A DNA stretch of 22,868 nt from JBBKXP01 sp038251315 (GCA_038251315.1 JBBSBK010000054.1:1-22868); one strand, 5' to 3'; positions 16,453-22,868 are shown, counted from the first letter of the stretch. Translations and numbers: made by a program. The notes: generated by a model not told the origin, from the sequence alone.

Positions 16453-17478
16453 ATGGCAGAGCCCACAGAAACCCGCGCTTGGGCACGCGGAAAACCAACG
16501 CTCAAGACGATCTCGTTGTTGAGCGGGCTCGCCGTGCCGACCGTCAGCCGTGCCTTGAACGACGCCCCCGACATTGGCGCAGAGACCAAGAAGCTGATCC
16601 GCCGGATCGCCGCCGAAATCGGCTATGTCCCGAACCGTGCCGGGGTGCGTCTACGCACCGGGCGCACCAATGTCATCAGCCTCGTGCTGTCCACCGAACA
16701 TGACGTGATGAACCATACGGCCCGGCTCATCTCGTCGATCGCGGGAGCCTTGCAGAATACCCCTTACCACATGATCGTCACCCCCTATTTTCCGGACGAC
16801 GACATCATGAAACCGATCCGCTATATCGTCGAAACCGGATCGGCGGATGCGATCATCTTCAATCTGACCCAGCCCGCCGACCCGCGTGTCGCATATCTGA
16901 TGGAACGCGGGTTTCCCTTTGCCACGCATGGGCGCACCCGTTGGGCCGACAACCATCCGTACTACGATTACGACAACGCTGCATTTGGCGCGATCGGCGT
17001 GCAGACCCTCGCGGCGCGGGGCCGTCGCTGCATCCTGCTGGTCGCCCCGCCGATGGACCAGAACTATGCCCAGAACATGCGTGACGGGGCGATGGCTGCG
17101 GCCGGGGCGGCGGGCGTCCAGCTGCAAATCGCGGCCAACGTCACCAGCGACGACGGCAGTCTGCCAATCAAACAGGCGGTCGCCGATCTGATGGCCGCCG
17201 ATCCTGGCATCGACGGCATCATCTGTTCGTCAACATCCGCTGCGATGGCGACTGTCGTCGGGCTGGAACTTGCGGGCCACACCATCGGCACCGATATCGA
17301 CGTTTTTGCCAAAGAGGCGATTCCGTTTCTGGATATGTTTCGACCCGGCATCATCGCCTTGAATGAAGACGTCGGGCGGGCGGGCCGGTTTCTGGCGCGG
17401 GCGGCGATGCAGGCAATCCGCGAACCGGGAAAACCTCCGATGCAGGGGTTGGATGTGCCGACCGGCGTGGGCCTATAA
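16453..17478 (+). CDS. LacI-family transcriptional regulator of the mannoside locus
   Basis: A 341-residue regulator. The N-terminal helix-turn-helix lies at about 16-36 (TLKTISLLSGLAVPTVSRAL), followed by the hinge-helix region to about 70 (GYVPNRAGVRLRTGRTN). The rest is a periplasmic-binding-protein-like effector domain. It is divergent from the transport operon; two CG-centred operators lie in the shared gap, so it most likely represses that operon until a sugar binds. Start: ATG 16453 with AAGGA just upstream; an in-frame GTG at 16435 would add six residues. The last codons overlap the tail of the gluconokinase gene by six bases. Confidence 0.92.
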   Translation: MAEPTETRAWARGKPTLKTISLLSGLAVPTVSRALNDAPDIGAETKKLIRRIAAEIGYVPNRAGVRLRTGRTNVISLVLSTEHDVMNHTARLISSIAGALQNTPYHMIVTPYFPDDDIMKPIRYIVETGSADAIIFNLTQPADPRVAYLMERGFPFATHGRTRWADNHPYYDYDNAAFGAIGVQTLAARGRRCILLVAPPMDQNYAQNMRDGAMAAAGAAGVQLQIAANVTSDDGSLPIKQAVADLMAADPGIDGIICSSTSAAMATVVGLELAGHTIGTDIDVFAKEAIPFLDMFRPGIIALNEDVGRAGRFLARAAMQAIREPGKPPMQGLDVPTGVGL

Positions 17479-17970
17479 GTGCGCCAGAATTGTGCTGACA
17501 ATGGCGTCGACCGGGGGCGCCGCCGACACCGTGATGACGCCTTCGTCCGGTCTCGGCATTTCAAGCGTGGCGAACTGGCTGGCAAGCAACCCCGGCGGCA
17601 TGAAATGCCCGCGCCGCGCCGCCAGCCGGTCGGCGATCAGCGATTGTGGGGCGTCCAGAAATACCGTGCGCAGCGTCGGCAATCCGGCCCGTAAATGGTC
17701 GCGATAGCCCCGCCGTAGGGCAGAACAGGCGAACACGACGGGCGGCGTGGCGCCTGCAACTCCGGTCATCAGTGCATCGAGCCAAGGCCAGCGCATCGCG
17801 TCGGTCAAGGGTTGCCCCACCCCCATGCGGGCGATGTTTTCAGGCAAGTGATAGTCGTCGCCATCCAGAAATGTGCCGCCCAACGCTCTGGCCAGCGCCA
17901 AACCGACGCTGGTCTTGCCGCAGCCGGATACCCCCATGACAAGGATCGGGCCATTGGTCGCCCACGTCAT
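17473..17970 (-). CDS. gntK: Gluconokinase (GntK-type)
   Basis: A 165-residue P-loop kinase of the thermoresistant gluconokinase family, normal size. Walker A GVSGCGKTS at 13-21; LDGDDYHLPENIARMGVGQPLTD is the gluconate-site signature (DGD-x-HP/LxxN...M..G.PL.D); CSALRRGYRDHLR follows. It phosphorylates D-gluconate to 6-phosphogluconate, feeding the Entner-Doudoroff or pentose-phosphate route. Its ATG overlaps the TGA of the frameshifted gene upstream (ATGA), so it is the last gene of an operon with the LOG-family gene. Its tail overlaps the LacI gene tail by 6 bp, leaving no space for a terminator. A link to the mannoside locus is possible but not shown. Confidence 0.9.
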   Translation of the reverse strand: MTWATNGPILVMGVSGCGKTSVGLALARALGGTFLDGDDYHLPENIARMGVGQPLTDAMRWPWLDALMTGVAGATPPVVFACSALRRGYRDHLRAGLPTLRTVFLDAPQSLIADRLAARRGHFMPPGLLASQFATLEMPRPDEGVITVSAAPPVDAIVSTILAHL

Positions 17971-18310
17971 CTGGCCCGCAGCAAGGCAAAGCCGGGCTTG
18001 TCCGTACCGTCGTGCGTGCGCAGGCCAAGCGACCCGAGATTTCGGGCAAAGCAGTCGCTGCCGCAGGCGTAGTAGCGGCCATAGTCGGCCACTTCGGCAG
18101 CCGAAATGTCGTGCAGCCAGACGAGCGTGACCAGTGGCATCCGGACCGGATGAGCGGCGGCAAAGTTCAACACCTGTGCGACAAAATCCCGCTGCGCTTC
18201 GAGGCTGTCGTAATCGCGTCCTGCGCCAACGTCCCGGCGATCGACAGGATAGGCGCATCGGCATGCGCTGCACCGGCCCCCAGCAGTGCGAAGAGTAGTT
18301 TGCGGATCAT
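17967..18310 (-). pseudogene. Frameshifted gene for a small secreted protein
   Basis: An ATG at 18310 opens a signal peptide (MIRKLLFALLGAGAAHA), but this frame stops after 47 codons near 18167. Another frame (-1) is open right through and reads AYPVDRRDVGAG, then RDYDSLEAQRDFVAQVLNFA and YYACGSDCFARNLGSLGLR, ending at 17967. Both ends show ATGA overlaps, with the LOG gene at 18307-18310 and gntK at 17967-17970, so one intact cistron must once have filled the gap. The length of 344 nt is one base short of a multiple of three, matching a single-base deletion after the signal peptide. The C-terminal part (Cys-x4-Cys, SLGLR-x4-GTDKP) resembles the ends of some TIM-barrel glycosidase-like proteins; weak. 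It could also be a sequencing error. Confidence 0.65.
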
Positions 18311-19155
18311 CGCCCCGGTATCGCCTTGCGCCGTTCGCCTGCGCCGTCCCACGTGCGGATCGCTTCGACCGCTTCTTCGGCGGTTTCGACGAAACGGAAC
18401 AGGCTCAGGTCTTCGTGCGAAATCGTTCCTGCCTCGGCCAATGCCTCCCAGTTGATGATCTTTTCCCAGAACGCCCGGCCGAACAGCAGGAACGGCACCC
18501 GCGCCATGCGCCCGGTCTGGATCAGGGTCAGCGCCTCGAACATCTCGTCCAGAGTGCCAAAGCCGCCGGGGAAAATCGTCACCGCTTTGGCCCGCATCAG
18601 GAAATGCATCTTGCGAATGGCGAAGTAATGGAAGTTGAAGCATAATTCCGGCGTCACGTATTCATTCGGGGCCTGTTCATGCGGCAGCACGATGTTCAGC
18701 CCGATGGATTTGCCCCCTGCATCCTGCGCCCCGCGATTGCCCGCCTCCATCACGCCGGGACCGCCGCCGGTGATGATGACGTTTTCAAGTCCGCCGTTTT
18801 GCAGCGACGTTTCGGTCATCAGCCGGGCGAATTTGCGCGCCTCGTCGTAGTATTTCGACAAGTCGGCGAGGGTCTGCGTCCGCGCCGTGCCCTTTTGCGC
18901 CGGTTCGGGAATCCGCGCGCCGCCGAACAGCACGATGGTCGATACGATCCCCGCCGCGTCCATCGCCATTTGGGCCTTGAGAAGTTCAAGCTGCAGGCGC
19001 ACCGGGCGCAGTTCTTCGTCACACAGAAAATCCGCGTCGACGAACGCAAGTCTGTAGGTCGGAGAGCGGGTCTGCGGCGTGTCGGGGATATGCCGCGCCG
19101 TCTCGCGGTCCTGCCCGGAATGGCGCATCGGATGGCGGCGGTTGTCGTCTTTCAT
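18307..19155 (-). CDS. LOG-family protein (TIGR00730, nucleoside-monophosphate phosphoribohydrolase-like)
   Basis: A 282-residue Rossmann-like protein. The two signatures are present: GGGPGVMEAGNRGA at 130-143 and PGGFGTLDE at 196-204, the nucleotide-binding and catalytic motif of Lonely Guy/lysine-decarboxylase-like proteins. Such enzymes hydrolyse nucleotide 5'-monophosphates to base plus ribose 5-phosphate (cytokinin activation in plants; nucleotide salvage or turnover in bacteria). This member has a longer N-terminus (about 65 extra residues) than the short 190-residue class. Start ATG 19155 has AAAGGA 7 nt upstream. It is divergent from dapD and first of an operon with the broken secreted-protein gene and gntK. 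Confidence 0.9.
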   Translation of the reverse strand: MKDDNRRHPMRHSGQDRETARHIPDTPQTRSPTYRLAFVDADFLCDEELRPVRLQLELLKAQMAMDAAGIVSTIVLFGGARIPEPAQKGTARTQTLADLSKYYDEARKFARLMTETSLQNGGLENVIITGGGPGVMEAGNRGAQDAGGKSIGLNIVLPHEQAPNEYVTPELCFNFHYFAIRKMHFLMRAKAVTIFPGGFGTLDEMFEALTLIQTGRMARVPFLLFGRAFWEKIINWEALAEAGTISHEDLSLFRFVETAEEAVEAIRTWDGAGERRKAIPGR

Positions 19156-19169
19156 CTGCGCGTCCTTTG

Positions 19170-19198
19170 TTGCGCCGTAAGCGCTATTGCGGATAGAA
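19170..19198 (+). promoter_or_regulatory. Candidate dapD promoter
   Basis: TTGCGC (19170-19175), 17 bp, ATAGAA (19193-19198), in the 73-bp divergent gap. Transcription would start near 19205 with a leader of about 24 nt that contains the GGGAG ribosome site. Confidence 0.4.
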
Positions 19199-19228
19199 CC
19201 CCGCGCAACGTCAACCGGGAGTGATCCG

Positions 19229-20053
19229 ATGTCAAACGCCGCCCTAGAGAAATCCATCGACGCGGCGTGGGAGACGCGCGACCAGATCAGTCCTGCGACC
19301 AAGGGCGAGGTGCGCGACGCCATTGAGGCGACGCTGGCTGCGCTGGACAGTGGCGACCTGCGGGTTGCGGAAAAGCGCGGCAATGACTGGCATGTCAACC
19401 AATGGGCCAAGAAGGCGGTGCTGTTGTCGTTCCGCCTGAACGACATGGCCGAGATTTCGGGCAGCAATGGCGGGTCGCACTGGTGGGACAAGGTGCCGAG
19501 CAAGTTTCAGGGCTGGACCGCCGCCGACTGGCGCAAGGCGGGTTTTCGCGCGGTGCCCGGCAGCATCGTCCGCCGATCGGCCTTCATCGGCAAGAACGTC
19601 GTGCTGATGCCGTCGTTCGTCAACGTCGGGGCCTATGTCGACGAGGGGTCGATGGTCGACGGCTGGGCCACTGTCGGGTCGTGCGCCCAGATCGGCAAGA
19701 ACGTCCACCTGTCGGGCGGTGTCGGCATCGGCGGCGTGCTGGAACCGATGCAGGCAGGGCCGACCATTATCGAGGATAATTGTTTCATCGGGGCGCGGTC
19801 CGAGGTCGTCGAGGGCTGTATCGTTCGCGAAGGGTCGGTGCTGGGCATGGGCGTGTTCATCGGCCAGTCGACCAAGATCGTGGATCGCGAGACCGGTCAT
19901 GTCATGTATGGCGAGGTGCCTGCGGGGTCGGTCGTGGTCGCGGGCTCCATGCCGAGCAAGAACGACATCAGCCTTTACTGCGCGGTGATCGTCAAGCGGG
20001 TGGATGCGCGGACCCGGTCAAAGACCAGCATCAACGAGTTGCTGCGGGATTGA
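19229..20053 (+). CDS. dapD: 2,3,4,5-tetrahydropyridine-2,6-dicarboxylate N-succinyltransferase
   Basis: A 274-residue protein, the same length as E. coli DapD. It transfers succinyl from succinyl-CoA to tetrahydrodipicolinate in the succinylase branch of lysine and meso-diaminopimelate synthesis. The helical N-terminal domain (about 1-100) includes AVLLSFRLNDM; the left-handed beta-helix (about 108-250) shows hexapeptide repeats such as IGKNVVLMPSFVNVGAYVDE and IGGVLEPMQAGPTIIEDN; FIGARSEVVEGCIVREGSV is a family signature. Start ATG 19229 has GGGAG 8 nt upstream. No other dap gene follows directly. Confidence 0.96.
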   Translation: MSNAALEKSIDAAWETRDQISPATKGEVRDAIEATLAALDSGDLRVAEKRGNDWHVNQWAKKAVLLSFRLNDMAEISGSNGGSHWWDKVPSKFQGWTAADWRKAGFRAVPGSIVRRSAFIGKNVVLMPSFVNVGAYVDEGSMVDGWATVGSCAQIGKNVHLSGGVGIGGVLEPMQAGPTIIEDNCFIGARSEVVEGCIVREGSVLGMGVFIGQSTKIVDRETGHVMYGEVPAGSVVVAGSMPSKNDISLYCAVIVKRVDARTRSKTSINELLRD

Positions 20054-20269
20054 CCTGCCGAACGTTGCCGTGATTTGGATGCGTTGGAAACAGGGTTTAC
20101 CTGCCCCATGCCCTGGCAGGATCAGCTCAGGCGGCGGCAGCCGCGCTGCTGTTGCTTGCCGGTTTGGGAGTGCGGCGTGGATCTACGTCCGAAACGGCTA
20201 AAATGACATACGATGGAGCATTTTGATCGCCGCTTTTTCACCGGGACGGTCATTTTCCTGAATATTGCC
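20054..20269. other. Intergenic region after dapD without a supportable gene
   Basis: About 216 bp. One plus-strand frame reads like a membrane-spanning tail (AAAAALLLLAGLGVRRG), resembling the end of a PEP-CTERM-type sorting signal, but it lacks a start codon and upstream tripartite motif, so no gene is called. No clear dapD terminator was seen. Confidence 0.4.
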
Positions 20270-20295
20270 GGAACCTAGTCCCAGTGCGGCGCGTT
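20270..20295 (+). promoter_or_regulatory. EcfG-type (general stress sigma factor) promoter for the glsB pair
   Basis: GGAAC (20270-20274), exactly 17 bp, then CGTT (20292-20295): a full match to the alphaproteobacterial EcfG consensus GGAAC-N16/17-CGTT. Transcription would begin near 20302, ten bases before the Shine-Dalgarno AAAAGGA (20312-20318). Confidence 0.65.
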
Positions 20296-20326
20296 AACAT
20301 CTGACGTAAACAAAAGGATGAATCTT

Positions 20327-20581
20327 ATGACCGGACTTGGCTGGATTGCCGCAATCATCATCGGCGGCATCGCCGGATGGCTTGCAGAACAGTTTATGAA
20401 ATCAAACATGGGCTTGCTGATGAACATCGTTTTGGGGATCATCGGTGCGGTGGTGCTCAACTTTATTCTCTTCGCCATTACCGGCGGGACGCTGGGCGGC
20501 TGGATCGGCCAGCTTGTCGTCGGTTTCATCGGGGCCTGCATCCTCATCTGGGCTGCCCGGATGATCCGCGGTCGGACCTGA
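20327..20581 (+). CDS. GlsB/YeaQ/YmgE family small membrane protein (first copy)
   Basis: An 84-residue protein with three predicted helices: WIAAIIIGGIAGWLAEQFM, LLMNIVLGIIGAVVLNFIL and IGQLVVGFIGACILIWAAR. The glycine pattern GGIAGWLA ... NIVLGIIGA ... GACILIW is the signature of transglycosylase-associated (GlsB/YeaQ) proteins, which sit in the inner membrane and are often induced by general stress; no enzymatic function is established. Start ATG 20327 has AAAAGGA 8 nt upstream; an ATG at 20318 overlaps that site and is unlikely. It forms a tandem pair with the next gene, 22 bp downstream. Confidence 0.88.
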   Translation: MTGLGWIAAIIIGGIAGWLAEQFMKSNMGLLMNIVLGIIGAVVLNFILFAITGGTLGGWIGQLVVGFIGACILIWAARMIRGRT

Positions 20582-20603
20582 ACGACAAGAAGGGAGAACG
20601 ACC

Positions 20604-20849
20604 ATGGGCATAGGACTTATTGGCGCGATCATCGTTGGCGGACTGGCGGGCTGGATCGCCAGCATGATCATGAAGGTCGATACGGGCCTTCTGACCAACA
20701 TCATCCTTGGGATCGTCGGGGCGGTTCTGCTGAACCTCGTCCTGAGCATATTCGGCATCTACGCCGCGGATGCATGGATCCCGCAACTGATCGTCGGTCT
20801 GGTCGGGGCCTGTATCCTGATCTGGGGCTGGCGGCGCGTCAGGACTTGA
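20604..20849 (+). CDS. GlsB/YeaQ/YmgE family small membrane protein (second copy)
   Basis: An 81-residue paralogue of the preceding protein with the same three-helix plan: LIGAIIVGGLAGWIASMIM, LLTNIILGIVGAVLLNLVL and IPQLIVGLVGACILIWGWR. The helices are largely conserved between the copies, while the loop before helix 3 differs (GGTLGGW versus YAADAW). GGGAG lies upstream of the ATG. The tandem arrangement points to a local duplication, both under the EcfG-like promoter. It ends 3 bp from the convergent end of the next gene. Confidence 0.87.
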   Translation: MGIGLIGAIIVGGLAGWIASMIMKVDTGLLTNIILGIVGAVLLNLVLSIFGIYAADAWIPQLIVGLVGACILIWGWRRVRT

Positions 20850-20852
20850 CCG

Positions 20853-21476
20853 TCAGGCATCGATCATCATGCCGACGACGATCAGCACCTGATAGTCCTG
20901 CTTGCTGCATCCGGTGACGGACGGCATCGCAACCTCGGGTGTCAGGGGAAACACGTTCAGGTTGGTATCCTGCGGATTGCAGGTCGCCCCGTCGGTCGGC
21001 ATATAGACGGCGGCGCGACAGCGCAGGTGCGTCACATCATAGATACTAGCTGCGTCCGCCAGCGCCCATGACTGGTTGCCTGCCGCGTCCGGGGCGTTGA
21101 CAGTCAGGACCGACGTCACATCGCGCCCGCCTGTCACGACGTAGCGGCCAGCGGCCAGCGGGAACGACGGGGCCTCCATCATCAGCCCGTGTTCTTCGAG
21201 CCACCACGCGCCTGCGTCGAACTGCCAGCCGTCGGGCGCGACGCCGCTGTTGCCGATCAATTCGTCAAAGCGGCGGATCGGCACACCGCGCGGGCCGGGA
21301 TCGACGGCCCAGAACCCCCATGTCGCTGCGTCCGCGCCCGAGGTCGCCGCCTTGTCGCCAAGGGCGGCGATGTATTGGGTCGGGCCGCGTTGGAATGTCA
21401 GCGCCCGGGCCGGGCCGACGGCGCCGACGAATGCGGCAGACAAGCCTAGGCCGATAGCGTGGCGACGGGTGGGCAT
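20853..21476 (-). CDS. Exported protein of unknown function, possible Tat signal
   Basis: A 207-residue protein. The N-terminus MPTRRHAIGLGLSAAFVGAV carries a twin arginine (R4-R5) before a moderately hydrophobic stretch and an ARA cleavage site near residue 25, so Tat export is plausible, though H6-A7 is a poor match to the F-L-K part of the motif. The mature part is rich in tryptophan and glycine (TWGFWAVDPGPRG, DAGAWWLEEHG) with a beta-strand pattern and three cysteines near the end (LRC, ATC, TGC). I do not recognise a family. The gene is divergent from the DUF421 gene; ATG 21476 has AAAGGA 7 nt upstream. Confidence 0.75.
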   Translation of the reverse strand: MPTRRHAIGLGLSAAFVGAVGPARALTFQRGPTQYIAALGDKAATSGADAATWGFWAVDPGPRGVPIRRFDELIGNSGVAPDGWQFDAGAWWLEEHGLMMEAPSFPLAAGRYVVTGGRDVTSVLTVNAPDAAGNQSWALADAASIYDVTHLRCRAAVYMPTDGATCNPQDTNLNVFPLTPEVAMPSVTGCSKQDYQVLIVVGMMIDA

Positions 21477-21557
21477 GGCGTTTCCTTTCGTGGGACTTTC
21501 GCAGTTGACCATAGGGCAAATGGCCGGTCCGGCAATCCTTGCGCAACATTGTGAGGT

Positions 21558-21582
21558 GGAACCCATTTTCCCCGACCCGGTT
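21558..21582 (+). promoter_or_regulatory. Weaker EcfG-like promoter for the DUF421 gene
   Basis: GGAAC (21558-21562), 16 bp, GGTT (21579-21582): one mismatch to the -10 CGTT of the EcfG consensus. A start near 21590 would give a leader of about 22 nt. Confidence 0.4.
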
Positions 21583-21611
21583 GGACCAGAGGCCACGACA
21601 GGACAGCCAAG

Positions 21612-22310
21612 ATGCAGCCACCCCCGGTTCCTTTCGATCTGATGCGGATGTTCCTGGGCGATGCGCCGCCGCTGTTCCTGCTGGAAATCCTGTTCCGCAC
21701 CTGCGTTATCTATATCTACGCGCTCGCCCTGTTGCGCTGGGTCGGCAGCCGGGGCATCGCGCAACTGTCGGTCGTCGAATTCCTGCTGGTCATCGCGTTG
21801 GGGTCGGCAGTGGGCGATTCCATGTTCTACCCGACGGTGCCGCTGCTTCACGCGATGCTGGTCATCACAGCGGTCGTTTTGATCAACAAGGGGCTGGATC
21901 TGGCGGTGGTGCGGTTCGACCGGGCCAAGATCATGCTGGACGGCAAACCGGCGCAGGTAGTCGACGGCGGGCGTTTGCTGCATGACACGCTTGGAGCGAG
22001 CAGCATGGGCAGCGCCGAACTGATGGAATTACTGCGCACGAACGGCGTGCGAAATCTGGGCGAGGTCGAACTTGCCTACCGCGAACCCGGTGGAAAGCTG
22101 AGTGTGTTTTGTTATGACACCGCGCGCCCCGGTCTCGCCATCGTTCCGCCGCCTGCGATCGTGCCAGCCCCGGTGCTGGACGCGCCCCGCGCCTGCGACC
22201 GGGTTTGCTGCGTCTCCTGTGGCGCGGTCGAGGACGGGGCCGACCTGCCGGACGATATGGCCTGCCGCTATTGCGACGGCACGACGTGGACCAACCCAAC
22301 CAACCCCTGA
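21612..22310 (+). CDS. DUF421 (YetF-type) membrane protein with C-terminal zinc-ribbon-like tail
   Basis: A 232-residue protein. Three N-terminal helices (about 21-41, 52-69, 77-93) carry the family motif RWVGSRGIAQLSVVEFLLVIALGSAVGD. The cytoplasmic DUF421 domain follows (about 100-170: KIMLDGKPAQVVDGG, MELLRTNGVRNLGEVELAYREPGG). Unusually, after a proline/alanine-rich linker (175-193) there is a tail with C200-x2-C203 and C218-x2-C221, a likely zinc-ribbon or rubredoxin-like knuckle. DUF421 proteins are poorly understood inner-membrane proteins, several of them stress- or sporulation-linked. ATG 21612 is preceded by AGGACAGCC. Confidence 0.85.
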   Translation: MQPPPVPFDLMRMFLGDAPPLFLLEILFRTCVIYIYALALLRWVGSRGIAQLSVVEFLLVIALGSAVGDSMFYPTVPLLHAMLVITAVVLINKGLDLAVVRFDRAKIMLDGKPAQVVDGGRLLHDTLGASSMGSAELMELLRTNGVRNLGEVELAYREPGGKLSVFCYDTARPGLAIVPPPAIVPAPVLDAPRACDRVCCVSCGAVEDGADLPDDMACRYCDGTTWTNPTNP

Positions 22311-22335
22311 TGCGACTGGCAGTCGCGCAGTGAAC

Positions 22336-22348
22336 CCCCTAAAAGGGG
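22336..22348 (+). promoter_or_regulatory. Small hairpin covering the ribosome binding site of the next gene
   Basis: CCCCT-AAA-AGGGG forms a 5-bp stem that includes the purine-rich AAAAGGGG preceding ATG 22351. It could mask the ribosome site. Confidence 0.3.
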
Positions 22349-22350
22349 CT

Positions 22351-22701
22351 ATGACCGATCCCGCCAAACCTGCCAAAGTCAAGAAACCAAGCCGCCAGCA
22401 GGTCTATACCCTGCTGGTCGAGGTCGGGCGCAAGGCGGGCGACGGGCTGCCCGACGGGGCGACCGGGGCGGCCCTGATGATCTACGCCAGCGGCGTGGAC
22501 GAGGCCGAGGCGGTGCGCGAGACCGTTGCGATCCTGAAACAGGCCGACATGAATCCGCTGGACGTCAGCGGCTACGGCACGCTGGATGAACGGCAGGCCG
22601 ACGGCCACGACATTGACGCCGACGAACTGGCCCTGATGCAACAGGCGCTGGACGACAACAGCGTGATCGTGGCGCAGATGACGCCGTTTTTTGACGACTG
22701 A
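22351..22701 (+). CDS. Conserved small acidic protein of unknown function
   Basis: A 116-residue soluble protein with no signal peptide or membrane helix. A lysine-rich start (AKPAKVKKPSRQQ) is followed by two alpha-helical stretches (VYTLLVEVGRKAGDG, VRETVAILKQAD) and a very acidic C-terminal half (DERQADGHDIDADELALMQQ). I do not recognise a named domain; similar-sized proteins seem to occur in Rhodobacteraceae. The start ATG follows AAAAGGGG closely. It lies 40 bp after the DUF421 gene and may share its transcript. Confidence 0.7.
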   Translation: MTDPAKPAKVKKPSRQQVYTLLVEVGRKAGDGLPDGATGAALMIYASGVDEAEAVRETVAILKQADMNPLDVSGYGTLDERQADGHDIDADELALMQQALDDNSVIVAQMTPFFDD

Positions 22702-22841
22702 AACGCTAGAGCGTGTCGCGCGGATTGAGATTCAGGATTGAACTAACCCGCTGACGCGGGAGAGGCGTTAGTATTGGCCGGAATGGCCTCCTGATGAGAA
22801 GGTTTGGTTGCTCGACCAACCCTCAACCAGGAGACCACCCC
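22702..22841 (+). other. Hairpin-rich leader upstream of the terminal gene (possible IS left end / ncRNA)
   Basis: About 140 nt with three short stems: CCCGC-TGAC-GCGGG near 22748, GGCC-GGAAT-GGCC near 22776, and GGTTG-CTCGAC-CAACC near 22806. The start CTAGAGCGTGTCGCGCG resembles the termini of IS-like repeats in Rhodobacteraceae (from memory). A structured non-coding stretch before a transposase start would fit an IS110-type element, whose bridge RNA lies there, but this is not proven. Confidence 0.35.
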
Positions 22842-22868
22842 ATGACTAATGCCACGGCAGCGGTGAGC
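22842..22868 (+). CDS. Start of a further gene, truncated by window end (possible transposase)
   Basis: ATG at 22842 with AGGAG (22829-22833) 8 nt upstream. Only MTNATAAVS is visible, too little for identification. The unusual leader raises the possibility of an IS110-family transposase. Confidence 0.45.

Noticed and set aside
17473..17970. Gluconokinase as part of the mannoside operon
   Set aside because: It is on the far side of the LacI gene, convergent with it and coupled to the LOG-family operon; no shared promoter or operator is visible.
20087..20226. Frame resembling a PEP-CTERM-type C-terminal tail after dapD
   Set aside because: No start codon, no preceding protein body and no canonical PEP motif; hydrophobic alanine/leucine runs are common in shifted GC-rich sequence.

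Overview
The window is high-GC chromosomal DNA from an alphaproteobacterium, most likely Rhodobacteraceae (Roseobacter group). This is inferred from gene content: DUF2794, an IalB-like protein, glutathione-dependent formaldehyde dehydrogenase, succinyl-branch dapD, and Gfo/Idh plus ABC sugar operons. Codon choice is strongly GC-biased. No rRNA, tRNA or CRISPR array was seen.

Region 1 (1-7,774) holds mostly housekeeping genes. They are the 3' end of a NeuB/sialic-acid-synthase-like gene with a SAF domain, a DUF2794 gene, an I78-type lipoprotein, class III alcohol dehydrogenase (formaldehyde detoxification), a beta-lactamase-fold serine hydrolase translationally coupled to it, an asparaginase II family enzyme, an IalB-like secreted protein and rlmN. 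A small AT-richer module follows: a MarR regulator and a six-helix membrane protein with palindromic candidate operators. The serine hydrolase gene carries a REP-like palindrome in frame.

Region 2 (7,786-17,478) is a complete carbohydrate-use locus. A divergent LacI-family gene faces a seven-gene minus-strand operon: binding protein, two permeases, ATPase, GH2 beta-mannosidase, a xylose-isomerase-like TIM barrel and a Gfo/Idh/MocA dehydrogenase. The divergent gap contains two near-identical LacI-type operators with centres 20 bp apart, on a recognisable promoter. A strong hairpin separates the binding-protein gene from the permeases. The likely job is import of a beta-mannoside or manno-oligosaccharide and its cleavage. 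The last two enzymes suggest an oxidative, possibly 3-keto-glycoside, branch.

Region 3 (17,473-20,053) holds a minus-strand operon with ATGA overlaps: a LOG-family (TIGR00730) gene, a frameshifted secreted-protein gene and gluconokinase. Divergent from it is dapD.

Region 4 (20,270-22,701) looks like a small envelope/stress cluster: two tandem GlsB/YeaQ-type membrane proteins behind an EcfG-like promoter (GGAAC-N17-CGTT), an exported protein of unknown function, a DUF421 membrane protein with a C-terminal four-cysteine zinc-ribbon-like tail and a weaker EcfG-like promoter, and a small acidic protein. The window ends in a hairpin-rich leader and the first nine codons of a further gene, perhaps an insertion-sequence transposase.
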